Positions 44,646-53,820 are shown, numbered from the stretch's first letter. The stretch is DNA of 64,000 nucleotides from Exiguobacterium artemiae 255-15 (GCF_000019905.1 NC_010556.1:1824001-1888000); one strand, 5' to 3'. Made by a program: numbers and translations. Notes: a model not told the origin generated them from the sequence alone.

Positions 44646-46676
44646 TTATTCGATTCTTTCTCCGTCCAGTAGTCCCTGCTGTTCGATATATCGGCGTAAA
44701 ACCGCGTACTCCGGATGTTGCCAAAAGGCATCGGAACGGAGCAGACGAACCGCGTCGTTTCGCGCAGTCTCCATCACCTGGATGTCGAGTGCCGGATCCG
44801 TCAAGATGAAACGGGGCAACCCGCTTTGCTCGGTCCCAAAAAAGTTTCCGGCTCCGCGTAACTCAAGGTCCTTTTCTGCCAACTTAAATCCGTCGTTCGT
44901 TTCCGTCATCGTTTTAATCCGTTCTTTTCCGGTATCGGAAGACGGATCGGCGATCAAGATACAAAAAGACTGGGTTGCGCCCCGACCGACCCGACCGCGC
45001 AACTGGTGTAATTGTGCCAGTCCAAAGCGTTCCGCGTCGTAAATGACGATGATCGATGCGTTTGGAACGTTGACGCCGACTTCGACGACGGTCGTCGAGA
45101 CGAGAACTTGGACTTGATTTTCCTTAAAGGCCTGCATGACGTCGTCTTTTTCAGACGAACTGAGTCGTCCGTGCATCAGACCGACTTGATGTGTCGAAAA
45201 ACGTTCCGTCAAAAGCACGTGCAGTTCAATGGCATTTTGAACATCAAGCGATTCAGATTCCTCAATCAGTGGCGTGATGACATACGCTTGATGACCGAGC
45301 AGCAACTCTTTTTCGACAAAACCAAATACACGATCAATCTGTTCCGGTTTTGCCCAGTAAGTTTCGATCTCTTTTCTGCCTGCTGGCATCTCGTCAATGA
45401 TTGAGACATCCATATCTCCAAACACGGAAATCGCTAACGTCCGCGGAATCGGTGTTGCCGTCATGTAAAGAACATCTGCCTGTTCTGCTTTCGCCCGCAG
45501 GCGTTTTCGTTGTTCGACTCCAAACCGGTGTTGTTCATCCGTGATGACGAGATGAAGGTCCTTGAAGACGACCGTATCTTGAATCAAGGCATGGGTCCCG
45601 ACCAATACATCGATTTTCCCTTGCCGTAACGCTTCCAGCAGAAGGAGCCGGCTTTTTCCTTTGACGGAACTCGTCAATAATCCGACTTTAATGCCGAGCG
45701 GCTCGAGGAGCGGTGCAAGCGAAGAGGCATGCTGTTCCGCTAAAATTTCCGTCGGCACCATCAAGGCCCCTTGTTTATTCGCACGGACCGCTGCAAAGAG
45801 GGCAATCGCCGCCACGACCGTTTTTCCGCTTCCAACGTCTCCTTGGAGAAGCCGGTTCATCCGTTCCGGTCGATGCATATCAGCCAAAATTTCGTCCGTC
45901 ACCCGCTTTTGTGCTCCGGTGAGCGGAAACGGTAACGTGGCAATGAATTGATCGATTTCTTGCTGGAACAACGGTAAAGCAAGACCTTGTCCCTTTCGTT
46001 TCCCGAGGCGTAACGTCTGTAACTTCAGTTGGAAGTAGAGACATTCTTCATAGACATAACTTCTCCGTGCAGTCGTCAAATCTTGCCGGGTTGTCGGGAA
46101 GTGCAACCGGCGCAACATCGTCATCCGGTCCAGCAGTCGATATGTCTTACGAATGTTCTCCGGAATTCGTTCCTCGAGCGCTTCGCATTCGGCAAAAGCC
46201 AGTTCGACGACCCGCCGGAACGTCTTCATCCGCATGTCCCCTTTGAGCGAATAGACCGGTGTCAATTCCCCTTCAATCGCTCCGAATTGTAATTCTGTCG
46301 CTGAGATCGTCATCCGGTGTAAATCCCATTTGCCGCTGACCGTCACTTCTTCTCCGAGTTTCAACTGATCTTTATAAAAGGCACGGTTGAACATCGTCAC
46401 AGTGACGCTGTAACGGTCTTCGACAAGCAGACGGAACGTGAGTCGGTTTTTTCCTTTTCCGTAATACCGGACAAGCGCTTCCGATTGAACCTGTCCTGTG
46501 AATTTCACCTTGTCTTCATGGATTGCCTCTGTCAGACTGCCGGTCACAAAATCGTCATAACGAAACGGGACGTGCTCAAGCACGTCCGCAATCGTCAGCA
46601 TATCCATTTCTTCGAGTTTACGGGCTAAATCGCGCCCGACTCCTTTTAAGGCGGTTACTTTATTTGATGGATTCAT
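44646..46676 (-). CDS. recG: ATP-dependent DNA helicase RecG
   Basis: Branch-migration helicase that remodels stalled forks and recombination intermediates. The 676 residues have an N-terminal wedge/OB domain, then helicase motifs GDVGSGKTVVA (I), DEQHRFGVEQR (II) and MTATPIPRTLA (III). Motif VI is HQLRGRVGRG. ATG at 46676 (MNPSNKVTALKGVG, GGGGAA upstream) is used; a TTG five codons earlier is open. Its start overlaps the sdaAA end. Confidence 0.97.
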   Translation of the reverse strand: MNPSNKVTALKGVGRDLARKLEEMDMLTIADVLEHVPFRYDDFVTGSLTEAIHEDKVKFTGQVQSEALVRYYGKGKNRLTFRLLVEDRYSVTVTMFNRAFYKDQLKLGEEVTVSGKWDLHRMTISATELQFGAIEGELTPVYSLKGDMRMKTFRRVVELAFAECEALEERIPENIRKTYRLLDRMTMLRRLHFPTTRQDLTTARRSYVYEECLYFQLKLQTLRLGKRKGQGLALPLFQQEIDQFIATLPFPLTGAQKRVTDEILADMHRPERMNRLLQGDVGSGKTVVAAIALFAAVRANKQGALMVPTEILAEQHASSLAPLLEPLGIKVGLLTSSVKGKSRLLLLEALRQGKIDVLVGTHALIQDTVVFKDLHLVITDEQHRFGVEQRKRLRAKAEQADVLYMTATPIPRTLAISVFGDMDVSIIDEMPAGRKEIETYWAKPEQIDRVFGFVEKELLLGHQAYVITPLIEESESLDVQNAIELHVLLTERFSTHQVGLMHGRLSSSEKDDVMQAFKENQVQVLVSTTVVEVGVNVPNASIIVIYDAERFGLAQLHQLRGRVGRGATQSFCILIADPSSDTGKERIKTMTETNDGFKLAEKDLELRGAGNFFGTEQSGLPRFILTDPALDIQVMETARNDAVRLLRSDAFWQHPEYAVLRRYIEQQGLLDGERIE

Positions 46677-47556
46677 TCGAGAGTTCCCCAAAGATTTTTG
46701 ATTCGAGCCAACGCCCTGTCGGTGTGTTGGCGAGTCCGCCTTTCGCGGTTTCCCGTAAGGCGGACGGCATCATTTGACCGATTTCATACATCGCTCCGAT
46801 GACTTCGTCACACGGAATCCGTGACGTGATACCGGCTAACGCCATATCGGCTGCAACAAGCGCGTTCGCTCCGCCCATGGCATTTCGTTTCACACATGGT
46901 ACTTCAACAAGTCCGGCAACCGGATCGCAGACGAGTCCGAGCATGTTCTTAAGGGCAATCGCAAACGCGTGGGCCGATTGATCAGGTGTTCCACCTGCCA
47001 TTTCAACGATTGCCGCCGCTGCCATGGCAGTTGCCGAACCGACTTCCGCCTGACATCCGCCTGCCGCGCCGGAAATGGACGCGTTGTTCGCTACAACAAA
47101 ACCGAACGCACCGGATGTAAACAGGAAGCGCAGCATCTGTTCGCGACTCGGATTCAAACGTTCCCGAACTGCGAATAACGTTCCCGGAACGACGCCTGCA
47201 CTACCGGCTGTCGGTGTGGCACAGATTTTTCCCATGGCCGCATTGACTTCATTTGTGCCAATCGCCTTGCTGACGGCGTCTAACAACAGATCGCCGGATA
47301 ATCCTCGCCCGCTTGCCCGGTATCGCTGTAACAACACAGCATCGCCACCGGTCAGACCAGTAACCGATTCGACACCATCTCCTGTCAGTGACCGTTCGAC
47401 TGCTGCTTCCATGACTTCAAGATTCCGTTCCATCATCCCGAGGACTTCATCACGTTCGAGGTGCCGGACCGTCATTTCCTGTTCAATCATGATTTCTGAA
47501 ATCGGTACATTTTTTTCAGTCGCCAGTGCGACGAGTTCTTTTACGGATTTAAACAT
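46660..47556 (-). CDS. sdaAA: L-serine dehydratase alpha chain (Fe-S type)
   Basis: Catalytic chain of the two-subunit iron-sulfur L-serine dehydratase, which deaminates serine to pyruvate and ammonia. The 298 residues have TAGSAGVVPGTL and cluster-related cysteines such as GKICATPTAGS, GGCQAEVGSATAM, GLVCDPVAGLVEVPC (Cys in each). It pairs with sdaAB just upstream, the common arrangement in Bacillota. Confidence 0.97.
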   Translation of the reverse strand: MFKSVKELVALATEKNVPISEIMIEQEMTVRHLERDEVLGMMERNLEVMEAAVERSLTGDGVESVTGLTGGDAVLLQRYRASGRGLSGDLLLDAVSKAIGTNEVNAAMGKICATPTAGSAGVVPGTLFAVRERLNPSREQMLRFLFTSGAFGFVVANNASISGAAGGCQAEVGSATAMAAAAIVEMAGGTPDQSAHAFAIALKNMLGLVCDPVAGLVEVPCVKRNAMGGANALVAADMALAGITSRIPCDEVIGAMYEIGQMMPSALRETAKGGLANTPTGRWLESKIFGELSNESIK

Positions 47557-47560
47557 CTCT

Positions 47561-48223
47561 TCACTCTCCCATCATGACAGAACGCTCGACTTGTGGTAAA
47601 CGGTTGATTTCTTCGAGTACAGCAGTCGGCATGCGGTCGTCGATTTCGATCGCCATTAATGCCTGCTTGCCTTTTTCGTGCCGCGATACTTCCATGTGAC
47701 CGATGTTGATTTCATAATCGGCCAAAATACTTGTGACGGCTGCGATGGCCCCAAAGCGGTCATGGTGCAGGACGATCAGGGCCGGTCCACCGCCTGACAG
47801 CTTCAATGGTACTCCGTTCAACTCAGTAATCTCAATCGTTCCCCCACCGATTGAAATGCCTACGAGTTCAAACTCCGCCTGTCCATCCGTCAAATGAACA
47901 CGTGCCGTATTCGGATGATCCGTCAATGCCTCACTCGTTTCAAAATGAATCCGGATTCCTTTTTGTTCCGCAATTTTAATTGATTCCGGAATCCGGTCGT
48001 CAAACGTATCATAGCCGAGGACACCGCCGATAATGGCGACGTCCGTTCCGTGTCCCCGGTAAGTGTCTGCAAATGACCCATAAAACGTAATCGTAATATC
48101 CGTCGGCTGTTCGCCAAACAATTTCCCCGCCATCAATCCAATCCGTGCTGCCCCCGCCGTATGCGAACTGGATGGTCCGACCATGATTGGACCGATGATA
48201 TCAAATACACTCCGATACTTCAT
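47561..48223 (-). CDS. sdaAB: L-serine dehydratase beta chain (Fe-S type)
   Basis: Partner chain. The 220 residues have the N-terminal beta domain (FDIIGPIMVGPSSSHTAGAARIG; ends FDIIG and AARIG) with the substrate-related SSSHTAG motif. A C-terminal ACT domain (about residues 148 to 220; ALIVLHHDRFGAIAAVTSIL) may sense serine. It is four bases before sdaAA. The fakA terminator precedes it. Confidence 0.97.
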   Translation of the reverse strand: MKYRSVFDIIGPIMVGPSSSHTAGAARIGLMAGKLFGEQPTDITITFYGSFADTYRGHGTDVAIIGGVLGYDTFDDRIPESIKIAEQKGIRIHFETSEALTDHPNTARVHLTDGQAEFELVGISIGGGTIEITELNGVPLKLSGGGPALIVLHHDRFGAIAAVTSILADYEINIGHMEVSRHEKGKQALMAIEIDDRMPTAVLEEINRLPQVERSVMMGE

Positions 48224-48250
48224 CTTCTTTTCCCCTCTCTTTCAACTAAA

Positions 48251-48286
48251 CAAAAATCCCACCTCTATTATCGCAGATGGTGGGAT
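48251..48286 (-). terminator. Intrinsic terminator of yloU-fakA
   Basis: Stem ATCCCACC/GGTGGGAT with an inner imperfect extension and loop, followed by TTTTTG on the minus strand, in the gap between fakA and sdaAB. Confidence 0.88.
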
Positions 48287-48314
48287 ATGTGAAAAGGTAC
48301 GTTCACGTTTTATA

Positions 48315-49988
48315 TTATTCGACGCTTAAGATATACGAGTAGAGCGGTTGTTTTCCGTCATGGACTTCTACTTCCGCTTCCGGATTGATGGATTCGATGT
48401 AAGCGACAAGTTCGTCAACTTCTTCTTGTGCCACTCCTTCACCAAACAGGACCGTGATGATTTCATCTTCGTCTGTCACAAGTGTATCCACGAGTTTCTT
48501 GACAGCCCCGAGGCTCGAATGATCCGTTGCGATGATTTGTTTTTCGGCAATCGCCATATGATCGTCTTTTTTAATCTCGACACCATCGATGCTTGTATCG
48601 CGGACGGCATATGTGACTTGACCGGATTTAACGGCTGCGATCGCATCCGTCATATGACGTTCGTTTTCAGCGACGGTCGCTTCCGGATTGTAGACGATGG
48701 TCGCCGCAAGTCCTTGAGGTACGGTCTTCGACTTCACAACCGTCACACCACAAGAAGCAACTGATGCCGCTTGTTCTGCTGCCATGATGATATTCGAGTT
48801 GTTCGGATAGACGTAGACGTGTTCCGCATGGGCATCTTCAATTGCTTTGACGATGTCTTCCGTTGACGGGTTCATCGTTTGTCCGCCTTCGATGACGATA
48901 CTGACGCCAAGTGATTTAAAGAGTTCGCTGATTCCTTCACCCATTGCTACCGTTACAAGCGCTGACTGGGCTTTTGCTTTTGTCGCAACCGGAGCCGCCA
49001 TTTGATTGACGCCTTCTTCTTCGAGGATCGTCGAGTGCTGTTGACGCATGTTTTCAATCTTGACGGCAACAAGTTCACCAAAACGTTGACCTTTCGTGAT
49101 GACTTCACCCGGTGTTTCCACGTGAACATGAACCTTCAGTAACTCTTCGTCTGCAACGACGAGTAATGAATCACCGAATTCCGCGAGTTCGTTCCGGAAT
49201 GCTTCTTCACTGAACGGCGTATCTGCTAATTTATCGTCCTGGAAACGCACCATGATTTCCGTGCAGTAACCGTAATGAATTTCTTCCGTCGACATGAAGC
49301 TTTGAGCCGATTTGTGATGCTCTGCTTCGACGAGTGCTTCCATGACAGGCACATGCGGTTTCTCAAGCTCTTTCCCTTCGAGTGTCGCAAGGAATCCTTC
49401 ATAGATACAAACCAGTCCTTGACCACCGGAATCGACGACGCCGACTTCTTTAAGTACAGGTAACAGGTCCGGTGTGCCTTCGAGTGACACTTTTGAAGCT
49501 TCAACGACACCGCGCATCAGTTCGAGTAAATCCGTTGTTGTCTCGGACTGGGCGATCGCTGCGACAGCTGTCTCGCGTGCTACCGTCAAAATCGTTCCTT
49601 CAACCGGTTTCATGACTGCTTTATATGCTGTGTCGACCCCTTTTTGTAAGGCATCTGCGAATTCCTTTGTATCAATCGCATCTTTTCCTTCGATTGATTT
49701 TGAGAAACCACGGAACAATTGGCTTAAGATAACGCCTGAGTTTCCGCGCGCTCCCATTAAAAGACCTCGTGCAAAGACCGTGGCAACTTCTGAGACCGAG
49801 TCTGTTGTTGTTTTGGCTGCTTCTTTTGAACCCGACGTCATCGTCAAATTCATGTTTGTTCCCGTGTCACCATCTGGGACCGGGAAAACGTTCAGCGAAT
49901 CGACAAAATCCGCATTTTGATAGAGATTCGCTGCGCCATTCTGAATCATCTTGACCAGTTGCGCTCCTGTTAAACGATCTACACTCAC
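48315..49988 (-). CDS. fakA: Fatty acid kinase catalytic subunit FakA (YloV, DegV-partner)
   Basis: DhaL-like kinase that phosphorylates FakB-bound fatty acids for incorporation by PlsX/PlsY. The 557 residues have an N-terminal DhaL domain with NVFPVPDGDTGTNMNLTM (Asp cluster for Mg-ATP, about residue 30 to 45) and ARGLLMGARGNSGVILSQ. Middle and C-terminal FakB-binding regions include VYPNNSNIIMAAEQAA. I use GTG at 49988 (MSVDRLTG), which has GGAGG eight bases upstream; an ATG 11 codons earlier overlaps yloU and lacks a well-spaced site. Confidence 0.94.
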   Translation of the reverse strand: MSVDRLTGAQLVKMIQNGAANLYQNADFVDSLNVFPVPDGDTGTNMNLTMTSGSKEAAKTTTDSVSEVATVFARGLLMGARGNSGVILSQLFRGFSKSIEGKDAIDTKEFADALQKGVDTAYKAVMKPVEGTILTVARETAVAAIAQSETTTDLLELMRGVVEASKVSLEGTPDLLPVLKEVGVVDSGGQGLVCIYEGFLATLEGKELEKPHVPVMEALVEAEHHKSAQSFMSTEEIHYGYCTEIMVRFQDDKLADTPFSEEAFRNELAEFGDSLLVVADEELLKVHVHVETPGEVITKGQRFGELVAVKIENMRQQHSTILEEEGVNQMAAPVATKAKAQSALVTVAMGEGISELFKSLGVSIVIEGGQTMNPSTEDIVKAIEDAHAEHVYVYPNNSNIIMAAEQAASVASCGVTVVKSKTVPQGLAATIVYNPEATVAENERHMTDAIAAVKSGQVTYAVRDTSIDGVEIKKDDHMAIAEKQIIATDHSSLGAVKKLVDTLVTDEDEIITVLFGEGVAQEEVDELVAYIESINPEAEVEVHDGKQPLYSYILSVE

Positions 49989-50013
49989 TAAAGTTTCCTC
50001 CTCTATTCCCGCC

Positions 50014-50376
50014 TTAGACATTCGTCAAGCGGACTCCTTGGACAAAAATATTTACAGATGTCACTTCTAAACCAAGTGCCTGGCTGAGTGAATATTTCAC
50101 ACGGCTCTGGACGTTGTTTGCGACTTCTGAGATTTTCGTACCGTAACTAACAATGATATGCATATCGATGTGAACTTGTTCCGATACCTGACGTACGATG
50201 ACACCGCGTGCAAAGTTTTCGCGTTTCAGCAGTTCAGCCAGCCCGTCTTTGATTTGTGACTGGGACGCCATACCAACGACACCAAAACATTCCATCGCCG
50301 CTCCGCCTGCAAGTTGCGCAACGACATCGTTGTCTACATCAATTTTTCCATAGGTCGTTTTCATCTCGATCGCCAC
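50014..50376 (-). CDS. yloU: Asp23/Gls24 family envelope stress protein (YloU)
   Basis: Small Asp23-domain protein conserved upstream of fakA; related proteins act at the membrane in envelope homeostasis, but the role of YloU is not firmly known. Starting at GTG 50376 (AAGGGGG upstream) it has 120 residues, the Bacillus length, beginning AIEMKTTYGKIDVDND after Met, with VHIDMHIIVSYGTKISEV and VNIFVQGVRL. The frame is open another 29 codons, into the promoter region. Confidence 0.92.
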   Translation of the reverse strand: MAIEMKTTYGKIDVDNDVVAQLAGGAAMECFGVVGMASQSQIKDGLAELLKRENFARGVIVRQVSEQVHIDMHIIVSYGTKISEVANNVQSRVKYSLSQALGLEVTSVNIFVQGVRLTNV

Positions 50377-50577
50377 CTGAGTAGCCCCCTTTGTTAATTG
50401 TGTTCTTCCCATAATTCTACTATAAGGACCTACTATTGAAAAGTCGCCGTACTGACTATACAATGAATATGTGAAAAATAGTAGCGGTCAAATGAACTTT
50501 TACCATCATCCTCATTCATTATTTTAAATTTTGAGGTTGTCTGTCAAGTTTTTTTCTTGTCAGCTACTTTTTTTATG

Positions 50578-50606
50578 TTGCAACCGTCTTAACAGCATGC
50601 TAAGAT
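50578..50606 (+). promoter_or_regulatory. Sigma-A promoter of rpmB
   Basis: TTGCAA (50578-50583) and TAAGAT (50601-50606) are spaced 17 bases, with TG one base before the -10, 54 bases before rpmB. It lies in the 283-base divergent gap to yloU; the rest of that gap is A/T-rich and shows no gene. Confidence 0.78.
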
Positions 50607-50659
50607 AGCAAAGTGTCTATTAGGACGAACGCAAAACAACATAAAAGGAGGCGGAACAC

Positions 50660-50848
50660 ATGGCACGTAAATGCTACGTTACTGGGAAATCGCCGAAGTC
50701 GGGAAACAACCGTTCACACGCATTGAACAAAACGAAACGCACTTGGGGAATCAACGTACAAAAAGTACGTATTCTCGTTGACGGTAAACCTAAAAAGGTT
50801 TGGGTTTCAGCTCGAGCGCTCAAATCAGGTAAAGTCGAACGCGTATAA
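50660..50848 (+). CDS. rpmB: Large ribosomal subunit protein L28
   Basis: Basic protein of 62 residues: [20 protein letters not shown] at the start and [17 protein letters not shown]-like C-terminus (here [12 protein letters not shown]). Only one N-terminal Cys and no CxxC pair, so it is the zinc-independent type. AAAGGAGG precedes the ATG. It is divergent from yloU, as in Bacillus. Confidence 0.98.
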   Translation: MARKCYVTGKSPKSGNNRSHALNKTKRTWGINVQKVRILVDGKPKKVWVSARALKSGKVERV

Positions 50849-50856
50849 GGCGCAGT

Positions 50857-50893
50857 AACCGGATGGGAATCTTCCCTTCCGGTTCTTTTTTTG
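50857..50893 (+). terminator. Intrinsic terminator of rpmB
   Basis: Stem AACCGGA-GGGAA paired with TTCCC-TCCGGTT (one mismatch each side) and a short loop, followed by CTTTTTTTT. Confidence 0.92.
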
Positions 50894-50921
50894 TCCTTTT
50901 TTTATTTTTCTTATAAACTAA

Positions 50922-50950
50922 TTGTCCGAATAATTGAAAACGCTTACAAT
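50922..50950 (+). promoter_or_regulatory. Sigma-A promoter of the amino acid permease, overlapped by a cre site
   Basis: TTGTCC (50922-50927) and TACAAT (50945-50950) have 17-base spacing. TGAAAACGCTTACA at 50935-50948 fits the catabolite-response consensus TGWAARCGYTWNCW at all 14 positions and covers the spacer and -10. CcpA binding there should block transcription when preferred sugars are present. Confidence 0.78.
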
Positions 50951-50990
50951 AAGTGAGCAGTTATTTTTTTCAAGGGGGGAAGGGTCAGAC

Positions 50991-52394
50991 ATGCAGTTAA
51001 AAAGAGAAATGACAAGCCGGCATCTCTTCATGATTTCACTCGGAGGGATTATCGGTACGGGACTGTTCCTCGGTTCCGGATTAACGATTTCGCAAGCAGG
51101 ACCGCTCGGGGCGGTCCTCAGTTACATCGTGGGTGGGACCATTATGTATCTGACAATGTTATGTTTAGGAGAGATGGCTGTCCATATGCCGGTTTCCGGA
51201 TCATTTCAAACGTATACGACACGTTTCATCGGACCGGGTATCGGATTTGCCGTCGGCTGGATTTACTGGCTCGGATGGGCCGTGACGGTGGCACTTGAAA
51301 TCACGGCAGCCGGAAGTCTGATGGATCGGTGGTTTCCGAACACCCCTATCGTCATCTGGTGTGCCATCTTCACCGTCATTTTATTCGGACTTAACGCCGT
51401 ATCTGCCAAAGCCTTTGGGGAGGCTGAATTCTGGTTCTCGAGCCTGAAAGTCCTGGCCATTCTATTTTTCATCGCGCTCGGGGGAGCGGCTTGGTTTGGC
51501 TGGATTGATATGACGGCAGCACGCCCGGAAAGTTTATTCGCCAACTTTACTTCAAACGGATTGTTCCCGAACGGTGCGCTCGGAGTCTTGACGACGATGA
51601 TCGCCGTCAACTTCGCATTCCAGGGGACGGAACTGATCGGGGTTGCGGCCGGAGAGTCGAACGATCCCGAAAAATCGATTCCGAAAGCGATCCGCAATAC
51701 GGTTTGGCGGACGTTCATCTTTTTTGTTCTTTCGATTACAATCGTCGGCGCCTTGATTCCTTATGAAACAGCCGGCGGTATCAGCAGTCCGTTCATCATG
51801 GTCTTTGATGCGATCGGGATTCCGTACGCGGCCGATTTGATGAACATCGTCGTTCTGACTGCCTTACTGTCGGTCGGGAACTCGGGATTATACGCTGCTA
51901 CCCGGATGTTATGGTCGATGTCTCAAGAAGGCATGATTTCGAAAAAACTTGCGATCGTCAACTCGCGTGGTGTACCGATGCGGGCGTTATGTTTTACGAT
52001 GCTGTTTGCGATGTTATCGCTTCTGACCGCCTTTTTCGCGGAAGATACCGTCTTCATCTGGTTGTTGTCACTAGCAGGACTCGGTGCACAAGTCGGATGG
52101 ATTTCAATTTCCGCTTCGCAGATTGCGTTCCGTCGTCAATTCATCAAAAACGGGCATACTGTCAGTGAATTAAAATTCAAGACACCGTTCTTCCCGGTCT
52201 TGCCGATCATCTCGTTTTCTCTGAATATGCTCGTATTGATCAGCTTGGCGTTTCAGGCGGATCAACGGATTGCGCTGTATATCGGTGTTCCGTTCTTCCT
52301 CTTGACATGGGGTTGTTACCATCTGTTCGTCAAAGGAAAACATATTGCAGCTCAAACCGAGCGTCAGGCAGCCAGTTCCACGTTAGAATCTTGA
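50991..52394 (+). CDS. Amino acid permease, APC family (RocE/RocC-like)
   Basis: Twelve-helix proton-coupled amino acid importer. ATG at 50991 (AAGGGGGGAAGGG upstream) gives 467 residues; the frame opens 19 codons earlier inside the promoter. Near the N-terminus it reads SRHLFMISLGGIIGTGLFLGSG (ends SRHLF and LGSG), the GTGLF substrate motif. GSFQTY, NFAFQGTELIGVAAGES (ends NFAF and AGES) and RRQFIKNGHTVSELKFKTP near the end resemble RocE/RocC arginine-ornithine permeases. The exact substrate is inferred. It has its own promoter and terminator and is not part of this block in Bacillus. Confidence 0.9.
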   Translation: MQLKREMTSRHLFMISLGGIIGTGLFLGSGLTISQAGPLGAVLSYIVGGTIMYLTMLCLGEMAVHMPVSGSFQTYTTRFIGPGIGFAVGWIYWLGWAVTVALEITAAGSLMDRWFPNTPIVIWCAIFTVILFGLNAVSAKAFGEAEFWFSSLKVLAILFFIALGGAAWFGWIDMTAARPESLFANFTSNGLFPNGALGVLTTMIAVNFAFQGTELIGVAAGESNDPEKSIPKAIRNTVWRTFIFFVLSITIVGALIPYETAGGISSPFIMVFDAIGIPYAADLMNIVVLTALLSVGNSGLYAATRMLWSMSQEGMISKKLAIVNSRGVPMRALCFTMLFAMLSLLTAFFAEDTVFIWLLSLAGLGAQVGWISISASQIAFRRQFIKNGHTVSELKFKTPFFPVLPIISFSLNMLVLISLAFQADQRIALYIGVPFFLLTWGCYHLFVKGKHIAAQTERQAASSTLES

Positions 52395-52417
52395 ACTGCC
52401 TCCACCTACAGAATCCT

Positions 52418-52460
52418 AAAAAAGCGTGTTCGTTAGGCAATCCTAACGAACACGCTTTTT
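52418..52460. terminator. Bidirectional intrinsic terminator between the permease and thiN
   Basis: A perfect 14-bp stem (GCGTGTTCGTTAGG and complement) with a 4-base loop, flanked by six A and five T, so it ends transcription from both convergent sides. Confidence 0.95.
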
Positions 52461-53068
52461 CAATGGTCCGACAAACTCCGTAATGCGATAACTTCACCTG
52501 TGTGCACCGTCACTTTTGCCGGTCCCTGATTCGTCCATTCATTGCTAACGGTCAACGATCCGCCGACCGGGACATCGTGTTGTGTCAACGGATACTTGAC
52601 CCTTTGGAGCGTCAAACGCGTCGGGACGAGCGGAATGAAGGACAGATAATGATACTGGTCTGCTTTGATGTCATACTGTCCCTGTTGCAGGAAACGGATC
52701 TCTTCCCGCTTCGTCATCAAACGGACGAGCGGGAATTGCTTTAACAGATAGACATTTTGAAGCGTCATATCCAGTCGTCCGCCGGTCGCACCGAATACCA
52801 GCACTTCCGTTGCTTCATAATGTTGACTGACGTAACGTAATGCCAGTTCCAAATCGGTCTCATCCTTTTCAGCCGGATGAATGATTGCCCCTTCCGGTTT
52901 GTATCCGAGCGAATCAAAGTCACCGATGGCCAAGTCAAAAGCGAGACCTTGTTGCGCCAATACGGTGACCCCGCCGTCGACAGCAATGACAACCGGCTTC
53001 TCCTCCATAAACGGTTGTAAGGATGGAATGTCTTCCGCCGGACCGGCTGCTACAATCACGACCCGCAT
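52460..53068 (-). CDS. thiN: Thiamine diphosphokinase
   Basis: Makes thiamine diphosphate from thiamine and ATP. The 202 residues from ATG at 53068 (GAGGTG upstream) contain AVDGGVTVLAQQG, AIGDFDSLG (metal and ATP site) and EKDETDLELAL, followed by GATGGRLDMTLQNVYLL (ends GATGG and VYLL). It overlaps the thiT stop (TGATG), so both are controlled by the upstream TPP riboswitch. Confidence 0.96.
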   Translation of the reverse strand: MRVVIVAAGPAEDIPSLQPFMEEKPVVIAVDGGVTVLAQQGLAFDLAIGDFDSLGYKPEGAIIHPAEKDETDLELALRYVSQHYEATEVLVFGATGGRLDMTLQNVYLLKQFPLVRLMTKREEIRFLQQGQYDIKADQYHYLSFIPLVPTRLTLQRVKYPLTQHDVPVGGSLTVSNEWTNQGPAKVTVHTGEVIALRSLSDH

Positions 53069-53628
53069 CAGACACCTCGTGCCGAATAACGAAGAAGCCG
53101 TGGCGCCGTCGTAAACAGGAGCCCTGCGACAATACCGCATAACAGATAGGACGGAACCATATACGTCGCGTTATAGATCAAGGAATACGGAACGACCGGA
53201 CCTTCCGCATATTCAGCAAAGAAGACGATTCCGCTGATGACGTGACAGACATAACGTAAGCCCGCACCTAACAATGTCGCACCTAATACAATCGCCATCA
53301 AACGGCCGTTCTTCCCGGCTGCTGCTGCTTTTTTAACTTGACGGGCAAACAGTCCGCTCAGTCCGACGACTCCGAACGCAATCGTATAATCGAGTAACGG
53401 CTGAACGACCGTCAGAATTTGTGGAGCGAACATCAGTTGGATTGTTCCAACGAGTGCTCCCGTCACGACCCCACCGACAACGCCGTGACGAAACGCCATG
53501 ACGAAAATCGGTAACATTGCCAAACTGATGGAACCTCCTTGAGGCATTTTAAACGGGATCAATAAATCGAACACCACACCAAGACTTGCAAAGATTGCAA
53601 TTTCCATTAACATTTGTAGCCGTTTCAT
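53068..53628 (-). CDS. thiT: Thiamine transporter substrate-binding protein ThiT (ECF S component)
   Basis: High-affinity thiamine-binding membrane protein that works with the energy-coupling factor EcfAAT, encoded elsewhere. The 186 residues have six membrane segments, a GGSISLAMLPIFVMAFRHG segment and the family C-terminal half (LRYVCHVISGIVFFAEYA; ends LRYVC and FAEYA) with aromatic thiamine-binding residues. The riboswitch upstream supports the substrate. Confidence 0.95.
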   Translation of the reverse strand: MKRLQMLMEIAIFASLGVVFDLLIPFKMPQGGSISLAMLPIFVMAFRHGVVGGVVTGALVGTIQLMFAPQILTVVQPLLDYTIAFGVVGLSGLFARQVKKAAAAGKNGRLMAIVLGATLLGAGLRYVCHVISGIVFFAEYAEGPVVPYSLIYNATYMVPSYLLCGIVAGLLFTTAPRLLRYSARGV

Positions 53629-53663
53629 CCTTTTTTCCTCCTAAAAATAAAATCGCAGGACGG

Positions 53664-53695
53664 CAAAAAGACAGTACGACGAACGCCGTACTGCC
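53664..53695 (-). terminator. Expression-platform terminator of the TPP riboswitch
   Basis: GGCAGTACGGCG with near-perfect complement CGTACTGTC around a short loop, followed on the minus strand by CTTTTTG. It lies between aptamer and thiT and should form when TPP is bound, stopping thiT-thiN transcription. Confidence 0.85.
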
Positions 53696-53705
53696 TGCGT
53701 GCGCC

Positions 53706-53790
53706 ACATCCCTACGTCCGTCTGAACGGAACAGGTTCGAAGGGTTAAAGTCCAATCACTTCTCTCAGCCGCTTGACGCGACACCCCTTG
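53706..53790 (-). promoter_or_regulatory. TPP riboswitch aptamer (THI element)
   Basis: The minus strand reads GGGGTG, then GGCTGAGAG, ACCCTT, GAACCTGTTC and ACGTAGGGATG in the order of the thiamine pyrophosphate aptamer, including the conserved CTGAGA and GTAGGGA segments. It precedes thiT. Confidence 0.96.
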
Positions 53791-53820
53791 CGGTCTTCAT
53801 TCAATTTTGATTCTGCTCTT

